Assembly: GCA_900554835.1 (NCBI GenBank) | Contig: USJD01000015.1 | Location: forward strand, 1-33,427 | Length of the DNA: 33,427 bases | From: an uncultured Prevotella sp. | GTDB lineage: Bacteria; Bacteroidota; Bacteroidia; Bacteroidales; Bacteroidaceae | Reading direction: 5' to 3' | In this document: positions 31,712 to 33,427 of the stretch, piece by piece | How the letters are laid out: each line of letters opens with the position of its first letter | Position numbering within the stretch: the first letter of the stretch is position 1 | Notes under the pieces: model-generated | The model's database searches: none | What the model was told of the DNA's origin: nothing | The model's input: only the letters and a program-made list of their open reading frames with translations | Made by a program: the position numbers and the translations under genes

Positions 31712-33427
31712 TTACAACTGAGCCAACTCTACAACCTTATCGACTGCAGCGCTCAAGCCGTCCTTGTTCTTACCGCCAGCCTGTGCATAGTGAGGCTGAC
31801 CACCACCGCCGCCCTGAATCAACTTGGCAGCTTCGCGAATCATCTTGCCAGCGTTCAAACCGTGATCCTTTACCATATCATCGCTGAACATTACGCTGAG
31901 CATAGGCTTGTCGTTATAAACAGAACCTACTACGCAGATCATGTTCTCTGGCAATGCCTCGCGAACCTTGAATACCAAATCCTTGGCAGCTGCAGGCTCC
32001 ATAGGCAATACGGCTGTAACAACCTTCACGCCGTTGATTTCTTTTGCATTCTCTACGAGCTTATCTTTGGTACGCTCTACAGCCTGAGCCTGGAACTTCT
32101 CAACATCCTTCTTCAAGGCATCATGCTCGTCGATGTACTTTCTGATGACACCCTCGAGATCCTTGGCATTGTTGAACAAGCCCTTCAAGGCTACGATGGT
32201 ATCCTGCAAACCGTAGATAGCCTCCTCGCAAGCCTTGCCTGTCAAAGCCTCGATACGGCGGATGCCGGCTGCTACGCTGCTCTCAGAGATAATCTTGAAG
32301 AAACCAATCTTACCGGTGCTCTTGGCGTGAATACCACCACAGAACTCAGCAGATGGACCGAAGCGAACCACACGAACCTTGTCGCCATACTTCTCGCCGA
32401 AGAGGGCGATAGCGCCAAGTTCCTTAGCCTCCTCGATAGGAGTATCGCGGTGCTCATCCAATGGATAGTCGGCACGGATCATCTCGTTTACCATGTGCTC
32501 TACCTTGCGGAGCTCCTCATCAGTTACCTTCTGGAAGTGAGAGAAGTCGAAACGCAAGGTGTCCTTGTCTACATAAGAACCCTTCTGCTCTACGTGCTCG
32601 CCCAAAACCTGCTTCAGGCAGTAGTCGAGCAAGTGGGTAGCTGTATGGTTGGCAGCGCTTCCCTCGCGGCTCTCGATATCTACGCAAGCCATAAAATCAG
32701 CGTTTACATCCTTTGGCAACTCCTTTACGATGTGGATGCTCTGGTTGTTCTCGCGCTTGGTGTCGATGACCTGGATGGTCTCGTTCTCGCTAACGAGTAC
32801 ACCCTTGTCGCCAACCTGTCCACCCATCTCACCATAGAAAGGAGTGTTGTCGAGTACCAACTCATAGAAAGAGTTCTTCTTCTGAGTCACCTTGCGATAG
32901 CGGAGAATGTGGCACTCATATTCTGTATAGTCGTAACCTACGAAATTCTGGTCGCCTTCCTGCAATACCTCCCAGTCACCGTTCTCAACGGCAGCAGCAT
33001 TGCGGGCACGTTCCTTCTGCTTCTTCATCTCCTCATCGAAGCCAGCTGCATCAACAGTGTAACCATTCTCACGGCAGATCAACTCTGTCAGGTCGAGAGG
33101 GAAACCGTAGGTATCGAAGAGGCGGAATGCGCTCACGCCGTCGAGCTGAGTCTCGCCATGAGCCTTGAGCTCGTCCATATCACCATTGAGGAGGTTGATA
33201 CCCTTCTCCAAGGTGCGGAGGAATGAATCCTCTTCCTCTTTCATTACGCGGGTGATGAGCTCCTGCTGAGCTGGCAACTCTGGGAAGGCTGCACCCATCT
33301 GCTCTACCAATACATTGACGAGCTTGTACATGAATGCCTGCTTCTGGTCGAGGAATGTGTAAGCGTAACGTACGGCACGGCGCAAGATACGACGGATGAC
33401 GTAACCTGCCTTGGCGTTGCTTGGCAA
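31712..33427 (-). CDS. alaS: Alanyl-tRNA synthetase, C-terminal two-thirds (5' end outside window)
   Basis: 571 residues are present; full AlaRS is about 870, so roughly the first 300, including the adenylation motifs, lie beyond the right edge. Visible parts are the tRNA-binding helical region (IRRILRRAVRYAYTFL), then the editing domain with HTATH (zinc ligands, HxxxH) and CGGIH (CxxxH), which clears mischarged Ser/Gly-tRNA. The C-terminal oligomerisation domain follows, with GGGGGQPHYAQAGGKNKDGL near the end. The enzyme charges tRNA-Ala in the cytosol. A perfect hairpin terminator lies about 60 bp past the stop. The first visible codon is inside the gene and not a start. Confidence 0.97.
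   Translation of the reverse strand: MPSNAKAGYVIRRILRRAVRYAYTFLDQKQAFMYKLVNVLVEQMGAAFPELPAQQELITRVMKEEEDSFLRTLEKGINLLNGDMDELKAHGETQLDGVSAFRLFDTYGFPLDLTELICRENGYTVDAAGFDEEMKKQKERARNAAAVENGDWEVLQEGDQNFVGYDYTEYECHILRYRKVTQKKNSFYELVLDNTPFYGEMGGQVGDKGVLVSENETIQVIDTKRENNQSIHIVKELPKDVNADFMACVDIESREGSAANHTATHLLDYCLKQVLGEHVEQKGSYVDKDTLRFDFSHFQKVTDEELRKVEHMVNEMIRADYPLDEHRDTPIEEAKELGAIALFGEKYGDKVRVVRFGPSAEFCGGIHAKSTGKIGFFKIISESSVAAGIRRIEALTGKACEEAIYGLQDTIVALKGLFNNAKDLEGVIRKYIDEHDALKKDVEKFQAQAVERTKDKLVENAKEINGVKVVTAVLPMEPAAAKDLVFKVREALPENMICVVGSVYNDKPMLSVMFSDDMVKDHGLNAGKMIREAAKLIQGGGGGQPHYAQAGGKNKDGLSAAVDKVVELAQL

Noticed and set aside
31790..33226. Long open frame of 478 codons on the plus strand opposite alaS
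   Set aside because: It is fully antisense to a clear AlaRS sequence with zinc motifs. Leucine-rich composition from complementary coding bias explains it.
1..33427. tRNA, rRNA or known riboswitch
   Set aside because: No cloverleaf, rRNA core sequence or conserved riboswitch pattern was recognised by eye in the intergenic regions. A covariance-model scan would settle it.

Overview
The window reads as a Bacteroidota chromosome, most like Prevotella/Segatella. The evidence is SusC/SusD outer-membrane proteins, lipoprotein boxes, TAnnTTTG-type -7 promoter elements (TATATTTG, TAACTTTG and similar) before most transcription units, and weak Shine-Dalgarno sequences. No rRNA, tRNA, CRISPR array, transposase or integrase was seen.

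Left part (1-7.4 kb). A minus-strand efflux operon encodes an outer-membrane factor, a membrane-fusion protein and an MFS-like permease that runs off the left edge. A divergent AraC-family regulator lies upstream; its last residues are out of frame after an A7 run. Next come a palindromic and tandem repeat cluster (5018-5121), a strong terminator and a dcp-type M3 metallopeptidase.

Middle part (7.5-23.7 kb). After a truncated DUF4143-type ATPase lies a beta-glucan utilisation locus. It holds two periplasmic GH3 beta-glucosidases on the minus strand, a membrane-spanning DUF6377-like regulator, and a plus-strand operon: SusC, SusD, a surface lipoprotein with two related carbohydrate-binding-like modules, and a laminarinase-type GH16 lipoprotein. 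The inferred flow is surface cleavage of beta-1,3-(or mixed-linkage) glucan by GH16, capture by SusD and the binding protein, import by SusC, and periplasmic hydrolysis by the GH3 enzymes.

Right part (23.7-31.7 kb) looks like an accessory island. It contains a truncated gamma-carbonic-anhydrase-like gene joined to another gene's 3' end, an orphan HigA antitoxin, tiny membrane proteins, a DIP1984-like protein, and two overlapping DUF262 genes that resemble the GmrSD/SspE type of anti-phage protein. A winged-helix AAA ATPase gene follows, bracketed by two near-identical hairpin repeats and preceded by an operator-like cluster of short repeats. Its leader shares a 57-bp repeat with the truncated ATPase 24 kb away. 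The window ends in the 3' two-thirds of alaS.

The best candidates for an undescribed system are the DUF262 pair and the ATPase cassette beside it.
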